14,641 bases of DNA from Candidatus Magasanikbacteria bacterium RIFOXYD12_FULL_33_17 (GCA_001783255.1 MFRB01000100.1:1-14641), one strand, 5' to 3'. Numbered from the stretch's first letter, positions 1 to 9,578 are shown. Made by a program: numbers and translations. Notes: generated by a model not told the origin, from the letters alone.

Positions 1-3000
1 TCAGAATCACCGAAGTGACCTTTGGTAGCCTCATTAGTCAAATCACAAGTATAGCCATTGCCAAAAGCATTTTTACAATCATCATTTGATTGACAAGTCA
101 ATTGAGGATCACCTTCTTGCCAATTAGTACGAGTAGTACAACGACCAACATCTGAAGCAGTACAATAAGGCTTTCTATTCATATAAGCACCTGTCACATC
201 ATAAATATTACTACCATCATCCCAATTTACCATTACTCTCTTTATCGGCATGCGATTGTCATCAGCATAAGCAAAGAATCTAACATTAGCTCTATAACTT
301 CCTTGAGCTATGATTGGGTCTGTGACACCACTTTTATCTTTATCTTCACTACTAGACAATAGATAACCAGCTTGACTTATAGGATAATTACGACTATTGA
401 TAGTGAAGCCCTCACCCATAGCAGTACATTTATCATCTTGTCTATTGTCACAGTTTAGATAATTGATAGCAAATATTTTTGGTGGTTGAGTACTGCCTAA
501 ATTTGTACCAGAGAAATCTTGTTCTGATTTATTGTTAGTTGTAATTTTCCACTCGGTATAATATTTGTTGAATAAAATTTTCAAAGAATCAGGACTACTT
601 GGTGATTTCAAACAGGTTGTACTATTAGCACCAGAAGCTGTACTACCAAATGATGTACAGTTATAGGGTGTACCAAAATTATTTACATCACCATGAGGAA
701 AACTATAAAATCTAACTTTGGCAATCATATCACTCACACTATTGACATTCAAACTTCTCTGATTCATATAAGCTTCCAATGAAGCATAAGGAGCTATTTC
801 ACTACCAAGATTCAATGGTAAAATTGGCAATCCATTTACAGGAGAAAATAATAATGAACCTTTGGTTACTCTGTCTGTCCAAGCTTTATTATAATCAGTC
901 AATTGTTGGCTATCATCATTCACAACAGAAGCAACATCAGTACAAACATTAGCAAATTCTGCAAATGTAGCAAAAGAAATACCATTGCCTTCTTCCCCAC
1001 TATCCCCAATACTATGACCATTGCACCATCTAGTAATATATCCCAAAAATTTACCATCCTTATTGAAATCCATACCAATAGCCAAGAAATTATTATCTTT
1101 AGTAAATCTACATTCAGTTGTAAAAGGATCTATACCTAAAGCACCCGCTACTAATGGTTTTGGACCAGAGGCATCGGACATTGGTGGATATTTATACTGA
1201 TTATAAAACAAAGCTACATAACGACGGTAAACTTTATTTTCTGGATCAGCCGATTGCTCAAGTAAAAATTGATTATTATAAGTACAAAAAGATACTAAAC
1301 CATTTGTATTACAATCATCACTATTTTCTTGGTCTTTTTTTCTCTCTAAAACATAGGAACGTACAACTGTTTCATTTTGAACATTTGCCGTATATCTACC
1401 AATTTCAGTACCTTTACCACATATATATTTATTTGCAAAATCATCAGAATCTATAAGACCACCACAAGCTTCTATATAATGAAAGTCATAAGTATCCAAA
1501 CCTGGATGATCTACTGCATTTCTAAGTTTACTAAAATCTATAAAATATTTATTATTTAAAACAGCTGGATTAGGACCTTCACCACCATCAGGATGCGCTA
1601 TTGGTACAAAATAGACTTTGTCCAACATATATTCATTTATATTTTTTTCCACAGCGGTATCTACGTATATATAATGATTATCAAGAGAATTTGCTTCAAA
1701 ATCTGGAGAATAAGCACTTGTTTCAATACCTACAAAATCAAGCGAAGTAGCTCTACTACCTGAAGATCCATCAAATGTATTGGAAAAATAATTAAAATCA
1801 GTATTTGAACTACCATTTTTTGGTATATTAAAAGTTGAATCCCACTTTCTTGGAGGATGCATAGCCGTACCTGTATCTTCTTGTTGACTATCATACAATA
1901 CTGGAGCAAAACTAAACATAGCAACTACAGCAGATCTATCATTTTTTTTATTTATATCAAGGTTTTCGTAATTAGCTACTGGTAAAGGATATCTAAACAT
2001 TGACCTTTCTTTAGCACTACTATTTTGTAAATCAAAACGTAATAAACGAGCACTAGTTGATAAATTCCTCCAACCCCATACTTGAAAAGTCTTATAAGCA
2101 TTTTTTCTATCATCCATACTATTACTTGCTTTCACTAAAGTATCATAATATTCAGGATTAAAACTGTCAGTATTATAATTATGATAATAATCAATACCTC
2201 CAGTATTATCTGCATTTCTATATGTGGTTCTACCAACTTCAAACACAGAACTTCCATAATGTAGATCACCATTAAGTGATCTATAGTATTGATTATAAAA
2301 TGTTTCATACCCATTTACAGAATATAATTGTATAGCTGATTGTCCATCATCATTAGTTGAAAAATTAATGTCTGAAACACCTAAATAATCATAATAAGAT
2401 TCATTATCATGGTTCATACTTGCATCATAAGTACCAGCATAAGATTGTGCCTCTTTACAATAAGCCAAACCACCTTTATCAGAATCAAAACCTGTGACAG
2501 GATAATAGCCTGCTTCTAAAACAGTATTATAAAGATCATAAGCACTCATAGAAACTTGAACAGGAAGCCAAGTAAGACAAGCAAAATCTTTATAAGAATT
2601 AGCATTTTTTGCTACATTCAACAATGGACGACTAAGATCATACTCCAGACAAATACCTTTGGTACCAATATAGGTACCTTTTTGTTTTTGTTTGTAACAA
2701 ATACCACCACTATTATTAGGATTATTTTCTGGACGACAATTTATATCTTCGCTACAAGGTTGACCATCAAAGTCACCACTACCAGCGCAAATACCTTCAG
2801 GTTCCTTCACACTGTCAGATTTACTACTTGGCCAATAATCTATAGTACCATTTTTGTATTCTACTTTTATATAATCACAAGAACAATCTGCACTATTTTG
2901 ACCAGTACCATCATCTACAAACTGACAAATATTAGCTTTGCTATATTTGCTATTTATATTAGTATATTCATAACGTTGATAAAGGTTACCCCCAATTCTT

Positions 3001-6000
3001 AATGTCCTCATGTCAGTTTCAATTGGCTTACCCACAAAAGCAAAAGCAGTATTAAAAGGTGAACTCTTTTCTGGATAAGATTTACAAGTACCATGTTCTA
3101 ATTGCTCAAGCATCTTTTCAACATTTTCTTTGACAATACCCTCTTTGACAGCAACAGTACTACCAGCTGGAATATCTTTTGGATCATTATTAAAGACAGT
3201 ATCTATTGGATACAAACATTTTTGTTGATAACATCTGCCACCATTGTCAATTCCACATTCTTCACCATCATTTTTGACTGGTGTACCACCAGCTCCAGTA
3301 GCAAAACAACCACGCGCAGTATAATCCTCACCATTACTATTACCAAAAAATCTATCATTCACTTCATAAGCAATATAATTGCCTTCATCTTCATGACCAT
3401 CTACACCAAAATAAACATAATTACTAAGATTATATTTGTTGAAAAGTGAATAACCAGAATATTCTTTACCAAAATTTTCACTATTTCTCTGTATGTAAGC
3501 AGTTTCTGTCAAACGTTGATTGGTATCTGTACTTGGTTTGACCCAGCCTTCGGCCGCACACTTGCCATCTGGACCAAGTTTGTTACAAGATTTATAATCC
3601 AAACAAAGCTCTTGAGCGACACCATTTTCATCTATTTCGGTTTTACTAGTACTACAAGACAACCATTCTCCACATTGTCTTTCACGATTTACTTTTATAA
3701 GAAGATTACTATCACCTACTGAAGGTAAAACTGTGACAGGATTAACTAATGTATAATCTTGTTTTTTATTGTCAGCATAAGTAGCGACACTATCATAAAA
3801 TTTGTTTGGATTTTCTGTCTGATTGAACAAGACACAACCTTCTGTTTGGTTGACTTTGCCTTGACATTCATCATTCTTGGCAAACAAATCATCATTGGCA
3901 ATCACAGTATATCTTTGATTGTCAGTCGGATCGATGAGTTCGGTACACTGATCATAAGTAGCATTACAAGTACCGACGAAGCCTTGATAACCAGCCGAAC
4001 TATTGGACCAAAGACCATATTCATTGTTACTACTTAGATAATCTGGATAACAAGCTTGCAAACCAATAGCCACACAAGTAACACCTTCAGCACAGTCGTC
4101 ACTTTGACGACAATAATTGTAATTAGCATCATCACAACGTCCGATACCATCAAAAAACCAACCACTCACCTGATTTCCACCAATCAAAGTAGACTCTTTA
4201 TAAGTACAAAGGGCGCCATTTTGAGTAGGATCTTTGAAAAAGCTCAAAGTATTGTTGCTACTAAATTGTTGACAAGAAATTTGTTCTTCAGTACACAAAG
4301 TATCACCATAATTATTTACATTATTTACGATAAATTTCTTACCAAATTCATAAGACTTCGGATCATCTTTGGTAGGTAAAACTTGATTTTGATTTCCTAC
4401 TTCCTGACAACCAAGATAGTTGCTGTCACATAGATATTCATTGCGTACTGTCAAATAAACTAAATCAGAATTAGCAATATTAGGTACATCTACAGCGACA
4501 GTAGACGTAGTAGTATAAGCGGTATCAATATCAAGTATAGAACTGTCAAAAATTGCAAAAGGATTAGAACTATCAGCGACTTGGATAGGTCCAGAAATAT
4601 AGCAACTTGTCTGACCTTTTTCTACAGTACAACTGTAATCATTGTTACCATCAGCATCGATATCTAGACTACAAACATCAGATACATTGGTAGCACCTTG
4701 CACACACAAAGGATTGTAAATCAATTTACCAGCACCTAAATAATTTTCTGATCTAACATCGTTGGTATCACTTAATCCCACACAACCGACAGCTTCAGCA
4801 CGACAAAGATTTTGGAAACCTGTCAAATCCACTTCCTTACCATCACGAGCAGTATAACTACTACAACCTAAATATTCACCAGGATAAGGATCAAGTGGTG
4901 TAGAATCACATACTGTAGAAACATTGTAACCTTCGTCTGTTTTCCAAGAATCTTTTATAAGAGGAGAATAATCTTCAGGATATTCAGGATCACCCATACT
5001 TACTAAGCGGACATTGTCAATAAAATAAACATGTCCATCACCAGCAAAAGTAATAATATTATTGGCATTATCACCTGTATATCTTACAGGACCAAGTTTA
5101 TATTCCTTCCAATCAAAACCAATATTGACTGGAATATTATTGCCGGTCAAAGGATCTACAGTGAAATTACCAAAATTAGTATTAGCATTATCTCCAAAAT
5201 ATATTACAACTTTGCTACTATCTCCCCTAGCCCAAAAAGATAATTCATACCAACTACCTTTATTCAAATTATTATCTACAAGATCCAATTTAGTAGTTCC
5301 ATTATGTACTTTCAAAGAATGTGAACCAACTTGGGTAGCTTCTGTTTCAACTGTTACATTGATATCCTCTGGATTATTACCCCAATTCAATTTAGCATCT
5401 TTTAGAGAACTTGTAGTAATATCACTAGGTTCAAAACTAGTATTATAAATATCATGCAAATTATTGCCTGTATTACCAATATATAGACGACAACCATTGA
5501 CCACAGCAGGACAACTTTCAGCTTCAGTTGCTATTGACCAATATTTACAATAGTTTCCATCAGCCACATAAGTACCACCATTCATACAACGCTGACAAGA
5601 AGCACCAGCATCATTACCATCATTAGGTGTAGGATCATCCCATTTACCACTTTTAGCTAAACAACCATCTCTTCTTAAACCATTATCTTTATAAAACTCT
5701 GGGACTGTCTTGCGCAAAGGCTGACATTGTTCAGAGATAGTCACTGTTTCTGACAAAAGACGATAATAAACTCTACCAGCATCATCATACAAAGCACGAC
5801 AATCACTACTAGCCACATCCAAACTAAAAGGATTATGAACTAAAAGATCATAATTGGTAGCATTACAATATTTGAAATTTTCTTCCTCCAATACAGTCTT
5901 ATTATCATTTACATAAGCAGGAGAACCCTCCACAGCCAACTCAGCGGTAGAAGAAGTACTCATACCTAAACCAGCCAAATAACTTTTGGCCGTAGCATCA

Positions 6001-8576
6001 ACTTGTAACAAATTATGTTTTTTCAAAACATAACCTTGAGTATCAGAACCTTCCCAAGAATAATAAGTCTTGGCATTTTCACTATCTGGTTGCTGACAAT
6101 ATTTCAAGTCACTATAATATTCCAATTTTTCTCCTGTACTAGCAGCTAAACTGGTAAATTCATCACAACCTACATATTGAGCAGCACAACTTTGACCTTT
6201 AGATGGTATAAAATATAATGGAAATTTCTCATCTTCAAAATTTGTTTTTTCTTGTTTGAAAGTTTCATAACCAACACAAGAATTTGGACAATAATTATTA
6301 CCAACTACACCTGTCAATGACGTTCCCCCATTTTTGGGAATGTATTCCTCACAACCAACTTCTTCTTCTATACAGACTTGTGAAAAATCTGAACATTTTT
6401 GAGGGTCAGCAATTGATTCGGCCAGTTTAGTCAAATCTGATTTACTTTGTGGCCAATCTATAATATAAGGAGTAGCAGGACTAGCATCATAACAACCTAA
6501 ATAATCTGGAGCTTTTTTCAAATACACATCTTGGGTAGTAGTAGCTCCTTGATAAAGAAACAAACTACAACCGTTTTCACTATCAGGACAAGTATAATTG
6601 TCAATTTTATTATTAAAATAAAGTACCTGTTGATTGCCAACAGACTGTTCAAACAAATTAATCTGATTATCAGGAACCCAGTTTTCATTTATCTTGTAAG
6701 TACTATACGCTTTACAACCTACTGAACTAATATTACAAGTACCATAATCAATAGTACGAGAAAGATATGATGATATTGTACCATTTTGTGAAGTGTAAGT
6801 CTTACAAGTCGCAAATTGTTCAGGACAACTTTGTCCTGGCATATCCCAGACATTTTTTTCTTGTGTACAATAACCAAAAGATTTACATTGACCTCTGTCA
6901 TCATAAGCTAAACAAGTCGAAAAATCTGCACACTCAGAAGCACGTTGATTGGTATCTTCATAAGCTAACTGAGGTCCAATAACAGTTGACTCACACAAAG
7001 CATCTGGTACTTCCAAAAGCCAATTTGGATCTATCAAATGACAAAAAGGATGTGCTGAATCTGGTATTAAATTTTCATTACAATCATTATAACGACTTAC
7101 GACTTCTGCCAAAGTTACAGGATTGTCTGGGTTAGATTTAAAAGCAGCAATTTCAAAACCGAGCGGTAAAATACGAGCTTTACGCAATTTTTGAATATTG
7201 GAATAACAATAAGCTTTGTTGTAACAACCACGATCAGTATTATTTACAATATCAGTTGGAGGAATAAGTTGCCAACTACCATGCAACAAATTAACCTTAC
7301 CATCCAAAGCCTCTTTGATAGTCATAGGATTACCTGATCTAGCTCGTTGTAAAACCTGCACCAAATCTCCATCCATCACACAATTATTCAAACCAGGGTT
7401 ATCATTACAAGAACTATATTGATTGATAATATCATAATTACTCAAACTACGCTGAGGTACACCAGCTACCAAAAAAGAAAAAACACTATCTGCAATTTTT
7501 CGGTTACTATTCAAAGTAGAAGCTGCGAAATCAAGAGCATTACCTCCAGATTGAGGCAAAGTACCTTTGGTAAATATCTTAGCCAAGAGATCCGAAACCA
7601 AAGTACTGGCAAATACTGATAAAGCAGATGGAATAATAGAAACAGCTTGAGAACCATAAAGACCTGCTATTTGACTAGTACTTTGTTCACCAAGACTTTT
7701 GGCAGTACCACTCTTACTTTCTTCGGCTACAGTACTAGCTGGTGTTTTGACTTTATTAGAAATAGTTTCTTTAACAGCTTTGAAACCATTGCCTTCCAAT
7801 CTTTCTACCAAGGCAGCCTCTTTTTTATCAGCTGTCAATTGATCCAATTTGGACAAAGCCGCTAAAGCTACACCAAAATCACTTTGAGTAGCATCAAGAG
7901 AACTTGCAAATCTTTCTGACAAAGAATCTTTACCAAACATATCTGGTACTTCTGACCAATTATTTTTGAATTCTGACCAACTACATTTAGCTTGACCACC
8001 ATTTACTGCAGCGGAACCTGTTCCATAAACATTTGATCCTGAACCAGAATAAGTGCCTCCTTTGGTGCTGCTATCACCAATAGTCTTGGACGCTGCTGCT
8101 GCGGTGGATCCAATAGAGTTGACATCATTATAAATATTACTAAGACTTGTCTGTAAACCTGTCAAAACTTTCAAACTAGCCGGCTGACACAAATTGAGAC
8201 CTACTGATGAACCAAAACTACCAATAGCATCGGCTGCGGTATCGTTTGCTAAATTTTTGAAATATTCTCCAGGACCATCTTGAAAAGCTAGGGCACCTTG
8301 TCCTTTGCCACCAGAGGCAATATATTTGGCACTATCATAAGCAAGTTTGCGCATAAAATAAGAAGCTCCACTAACAAGCGAACCTAAAGCAGCCGAAAGT
8401 AAAGCTTTTTCAGTATTGTCTTTTACAGCTTGATTCACACCTAGAGTCTGCAATGCAAAATCTTCAACAGGAAAAGCATAAACAGGTCTAGCAAAAAATA
8501 CACCAAAAATCTGGACAAGAACAAAAAAACCTACAAATACGGATAAAACGATTTTATTTTTGTAAAATTTAGGCAT
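1..8576 (-). CDS. Giant secreted cysteine-rich surface protein, C-terminus beyond the left edge
   Basis: One open frame of at least 2,858 codons starts at ATG 8576 and is still open at the left edge. I do not recognise a named family. The N-terminus is a signal peptide: basic start MPKFYKNK, hydrophobic core, and likely cleavage after A34 (PVYA-FP), so the protein is exported. Residues about 35-540 are Ala/Gly/Ser-rich and helical-looking, with a Gly/Ser-rich linker near 159-198. From about 549 to 1673 there are repeated cysteine modules, many of exact form C-x6-C, usually ending Gly-Cys-x2-aromatic/Leu (614/621, 663/670, 735/742, 797/804, 1022/1029, 1258/1265, 1383/1390). Residues about 1045-1192 resemble a CBM4/9-type beta-sandwich (GSHSLKV, WYELSFWARG, FIDNVRL). 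SDDC-like Cys motifs recur at 1489-1501, 1941-1960 and 2828-2844. A PKD-like segment (VNWDDGS) lies near 2755-2795. The start is 2 nt after the upstream stop codon with no Shine-Dalgarno, suggesting translational coupling. An adhesin or surface-matrix role is inference only. Confidence 0.9.
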   Translation of the reverse strand, partial: MPKFYKNKIVLSVFVGFFVLVQIFGVFFARPVYAFPVEDFALQTLGVNQAVKDNTEKALLSAALGSLVSGASYFMRKLAYDSAKYIASGGKGQGALAFQDGPGEYFKNLANDTAADAIGSFGSSVGLNLCQPASLKVLTGLQTSLSNIYNDVNSIGSTAAAASKTIGDSSTKGGTYSGSGSNVYGTGSAAVNGGQAKCSWSEFKNNWSEVPDMFGKDSLSERFASSLDATQSDFGVALAALSKLDQLTADKKEAALVERLEGNGFKAVKETISNKVKTPASTVAEESKSGTAKSLGEQSTSQIAGLYGSQAVSIIPSALSVFASTLVSDLLAKIFTKGTLPQSGGNALDFAASTLNSNRKIADSVFSFLVAGVPQRSLSNYDIINQYSSCNDNPGLNNCVMDGDLVQVLQRARSGNPMTIKEALDGKVNLLHGSWQLIPPTDIVNNTDRGCYNKAYCYSNIQKLRKARILPLGFEIAAFKSNPDNPVTLAEVVSRYNDCNENLIPDSAHPFCHLIDPNWLLEVPDALCESTVIGPQLAYEDTNQRASECADFSTCLAYDDRGQCKSFGYCTQEKNVWDMPGQSCPEQFATCKTYTSQNGTISSYLSRTIDYGTCNISSVGCKAYSTYKINENWVPDNQINLFEQSVGNQQVLYFNNKIDNYTCPDSENGCSLFLYQGATTTQDVYLKKAPDYLGCYDASPATPYIIDWPQSKSDLTKLAESIADPQKCSDFSQVCIEEEVGCEEYIPKNGGTSLTGVVGNNYCPNSCVGYETFKQEKTNFEDEKFPLYFIPSKGQSCAAQYVGCDEFTSLAASTGEKLEYYSDLKYCQQPDSENAKTYYSWEGSDTQGYVLKKHNLLQVDATAKSYLAGLGMSTSSTAELAVEGSPAYVNDNKTVLEEENFKYCNATNYDLLVHNPFSLDVASSDCRALYDDAGRVYYRLLSETVTISEQCQPLRKTVPEFYKDNGLRRDGCLAKSGKWDDPTPNDGNDAGASCQRCMNGGTYVADGNYCKYWSIATEAESCPAVVNGCRLYIGNTGNNLHDIYNTSFEPSDITTSSLKDAKLNWGNNPEDINVTVETEATQVGSHSLKVHNGTTKLDLVDNNLNKGSWYELSFWARGDSSKVVIYFGDNANTNFGNFTVDPLTGNNIPVNIGFDWKEYKLGPVRYTGDNANNIITFAGDGHVYFIDNVRLVSMGDPEYPEDYSPLIKDSWKTDEGYNVSTVCDSTPLDPYPGEYLGCSSYTARDGKEVDLTGFQNLCRAEAVGCVGLSDTNDVRSENYLGAGKLIYNPLCVQGATNVSDVCSLDIDADGNNDYSCTVEKGQTSCYISGPIQVADSSNPFAIFDSSILDIDTAYTTTSTVAVDVPNIANSDLVYLTVRNEYLCDSNYLGCQEVGNQNQVLPTKDDPKSYEFGKKFIVNNVNNYGDTLCTEEQISCQQFSSNNTLSFFKDPTQNGALCTYKESTLIGGNQVSGWFFDGIGRCDDANYNYCRQSDDCAEGVTCVAIGLQACYPDYLSSNNEYGLWSNSSAGYQGFVGTCNATYDQCTELIDPTDNQRYTVIANDDLFAKNDECQGKVNQTEGCVLFNQTENPNKFYDSVATYADNKKQDYTLVNPVTVLPSVGDSNLLIKVNRERQCGEWLSCSTSKTEIDENGVAQELCLDYKSCNKLGPDGKCAAEGWVKPSTDTNQRLTETAYIQRNSENFGKEYSGYSLFNKYNLSNYVYFGVDGHEDEGNYIAYEVNDRFFGNSNGEDYTARGCFATGAGGTPVKNDGEECGIDNGGRCYQQKCLYPIDTVFNNDPKDIPAGSTVAVKEGIVKENVEKMLEQLEHGTCKSYPEKSSPFNTAFAFVGKPIETDMRTLRIGGNLYQRYEYTNINSKYSKANICQFVDDGTGQNSADCSCDYIKVEYKNGTIDYWPSSKSDSVKEPEGICAGSGDFDGQPCSEDINCRPENNPNNSGGICYKQKQKGTYIGTKGICLEYDLSRPLLNVAKNANSYKDFACLTWLPVQVSMSAYDLYNTVLEAGYYPVTGFDSDKGGLAYCKEAQSYAGTYDASMNHDNESYYDYLGVSDINFSTNDDGQSAIQLYSVNGYETFYNQYYRSLNGDLHYGSSVFEVGRTTYRNADNTGGIDYYHNYNTDSFNPEYYDTLVKASNSMDDRKNAYKTFQVWGWRNLSTSARLLRFDLQNSSAKERSMFRYPLPVANYENLDINKKNDRSAVVAMFSFAPVLYDSQQEDTGTAMHPPRKWDSTFNIPKNGSSNTDFNYFSNTFDGSSGSRATSLDFVGIETSAYSPDFEANSLDNHYIYVDTAVEKNINEYMLDKVYFVPIAHPDGGEGPNPAVLNNKYFIDFSKLRNAVDHPGLDTYDFHYIEACGGLIDSDDFANKYICGKGTEIGRYTANVQNETVVRSYVLERKKDQENSDDCNTNGLVSFCTYNNQFLLEQSADPENKVYRRYVALFYNQYKYPPMSDASGPKPLVAGALGIDPFTTECRFTKDNNFLAIGMDFNKDGKFLGYITRWCNGHSIGDSGEEGNGISFATFAEFANVCTDVASVVNDDSQQLTDYNKAWTDRVTKGSLLFSPVNGLPILPLNLGSEIAPYASLEAYMNQRSLNVNSVSDMIAKVRFYSFPHGDVNNFGTPYNCTSFGSTASGANSTTCLKSPSSPDSLKILFNKYYTEWKITTNNKSEQDFSGTNLGSTQPPKIFAINYLNCDNRQDDKCTAMGEGFTINSRNYPISQAGYLLSSSEDKDKSGVTDPIIAQGSYRANVRFFAYADDNRMPIKRVMVNWDDGSNIYDVTGAYMNRKPYCTASDVGRCTTRTNWQEGDPQLTCQSNDDCKNAFGNGYTCDLTNEATKGHFGDS

Positions 8577-8578
8577 AA

Positions 8579-9259
8579 TTATTGTTGTCCAATATTAGTA
8601 TTAGCAGGTACAGTTTTTAACTGACCAAAAGAATCTTGAGCCATTTTTAGAAGTGTAGCATCGTCAACGCCTTTCAAATCAGCTTCAGTAACTTTTCCAC
8701 TCTCAATCAACATTTTTCTCAAAGCAATAGGATCATTTATAACAGAACTTAAATCAATATCTGAAGTTGAAGATGTATTTGTATTAGATAAACCAGAAAT
8801 CTGACTATTCAATAAAATATCTTCAGGTGTCTGTATACTTGATAACAAAGGTGAAATATTTGCTTCGCTACTAGAGGCAGTAGCAAACTCCTCTTGTGAA
8901 CATTGTTTACCTTCTGGACAAACAGGGTCAGTCCCATTGTCAATCTCTTCTCTATCACTTAAACCGTCAGAATCAGTATCTGGCAAATAACGACTAGTAT
9001 TATAAAAATTTATTTCTTCATAATCATTTAGACCATCTTGATCTGTATCTATTTGTTGCAACTTAGTATTTTCATCATATTGAAGTGCTTGCATAGCATT
9101 TACATCCGCTTGTGAAATTTTTAGTGCAAAAGGATTATAGATATTATTTCTAATTTGTAAAAAACTCAAACCAACTGTTAATAAAGAAAATACAAACAAC
9201 AAAACAAAGCCAGTTTTCTGGCTAGAAGAAAGTTGTTTTTGTTGTTTATCTTCTTCCAT
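8579..9259 (-). CDS. Membrane-anchored protein with two thrombospondin type 3 (calcium-binding) repeats
   Basis: A 226-residue protein. A short charged cytoplasmic N-terminus (about 1-15) is followed by one hydrophobic helix at about 16-36, so the rest should lie outside the membrane. Two Asp-rich loops, DTDQDGLNDYEE (71-82) and DTDSDGLSDREE (94-105), the second followed by IDNGTDP, are textbook thrombospondin type 3 repeats, which bind Ca2+ in the known family. Two Cys follow closely (C114, C120). The rest is a Ser/Thr/Asn-rich linker (about 125-170) and a small helical acidic C-terminus (about 170-226). The stop is 2 nt before the start of the giant cysteine-rich gene, so the two are almost certainly co-transcribed and probably work together at the cell surface. 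The C-terminal region resembles nothing I can name. The function is unknown beyond calcium binding and membrane anchoring; the partnership is inferred from gene order. Confidence 0.85.
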   Translation of the reverse strand: MEEDKQQKQLSSSQKTGFVLLFVFSLLTVGLSFLQIRNNIYNPFALKISQADVNAMQALQYDENTKLQQIDTDQDGLNDYEEINFYNTSRYLPDTDSDGLSDREEIDNGTDPVCPEGKQCSQEEFATASSSEANISPLLSSIQTPEDILLNSQISGLSNTNTSSTSDIDLSSVINDPIALRKMLIESGKVTEADLKGVDDATLLKMAQDSFGQLKTVPANTNIGQQ

Positions 9260-9285
9260 GTGAAATAAAGATATAATGTAAATAC

Positions 9286-9314
9286 ATTATAGCAAAAAAA
9301 TAGAAAAGCCACAA
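9286..9314 (-). promoter_or_regulatory. Likely sigma-70-type promoter for the TSP3 protein/giant protein pair
   Basis: On the minus strand a perfect TATAAT (9291-9286) is preceded by TGC, giving an extended -10. TTGTGG (9314-9309) lies 17 nt upstream as a partial -35. Initiation near 9279 would give a leader of about 20 nt before ATG 9259. It would drive both the TSP3-repeat gene and the giant gene. The call rests on the motif match and position only. Confidence 0.5.
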
Positions 9315-9365
9315 TGAAAAAGCATCCACACGTATACTTACACTAAAAAAATAACATTCCCTAAT

Positions 9366-9578
9366 GGATACGAAATACGAAAGATACGAAATTACGAAAA
9401 AATGTTTATAAATTTGTCTTTCCTTAAGAAAAGACAGTAAGATATTACCATAGCAAAATTAATTATAATTGTGGTACATTATATCAGACATAACCTCTTT
9501 TACACTTTGTGTGTACTACCAATCAAACGAAAAAATTATACAAAGTTCGTAATTACGTACCTTTCGTATTTCGTATCC
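9366..9578. repeat. 213-bp MITE-like element with 33-bp terminal inverted repeats
   Basis: The ends, 9366-9398 and 9546-9578, are inverted copies matching at 31 of 33 positions, built from the phased words TACGAAA and TACGA. The interior (9399-9545) has no reading frame of note and holds a small imperfect hairpin at 9416-9435. The right end stops at the base next to the rsmA stop codon (9579-9581). This element fills most of the 319-bp gap between rsmA and the TSP3-repeat gene; the remainder contains the promoter at 9286-9314. The length, inverted ends and lack of coding capacity resemble a non-autonomous miniature element, but no target-site duplication is obvious, so mobility is inferred. 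The inverted ends could also fold as a long stem in RNA. Confidence 0.7.

Noticed and set aside
1730..1924. Minus-strand 64-codon frame inside the giant gene
   Set aside because: It is in a different frame from the giant protein, which continues through the region with family-like sequence; a shadow frame.
903..7865. Many plus-strand reading frames of 60-148 codons across the left half
   Set aside because: All lie antisense to the unbroken giant minus-strand frame, are rich in Thr/Ile/Phe/Ser runs with no domain features, and have no upstream signals.
1..8576. Possible frameshift or pseudogene in the giant gene
   Set aside because: Segments translated in one fixed frame from the start to the left edge give consistent secreted-protein sequence with no stop codon.
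9366..9578. CRISPR-like array, suggested by the repeated TACGAAA words
   Set aside because: The words are contiguous within inverted ends, with no regular spacers; the structure is two inverted arms.
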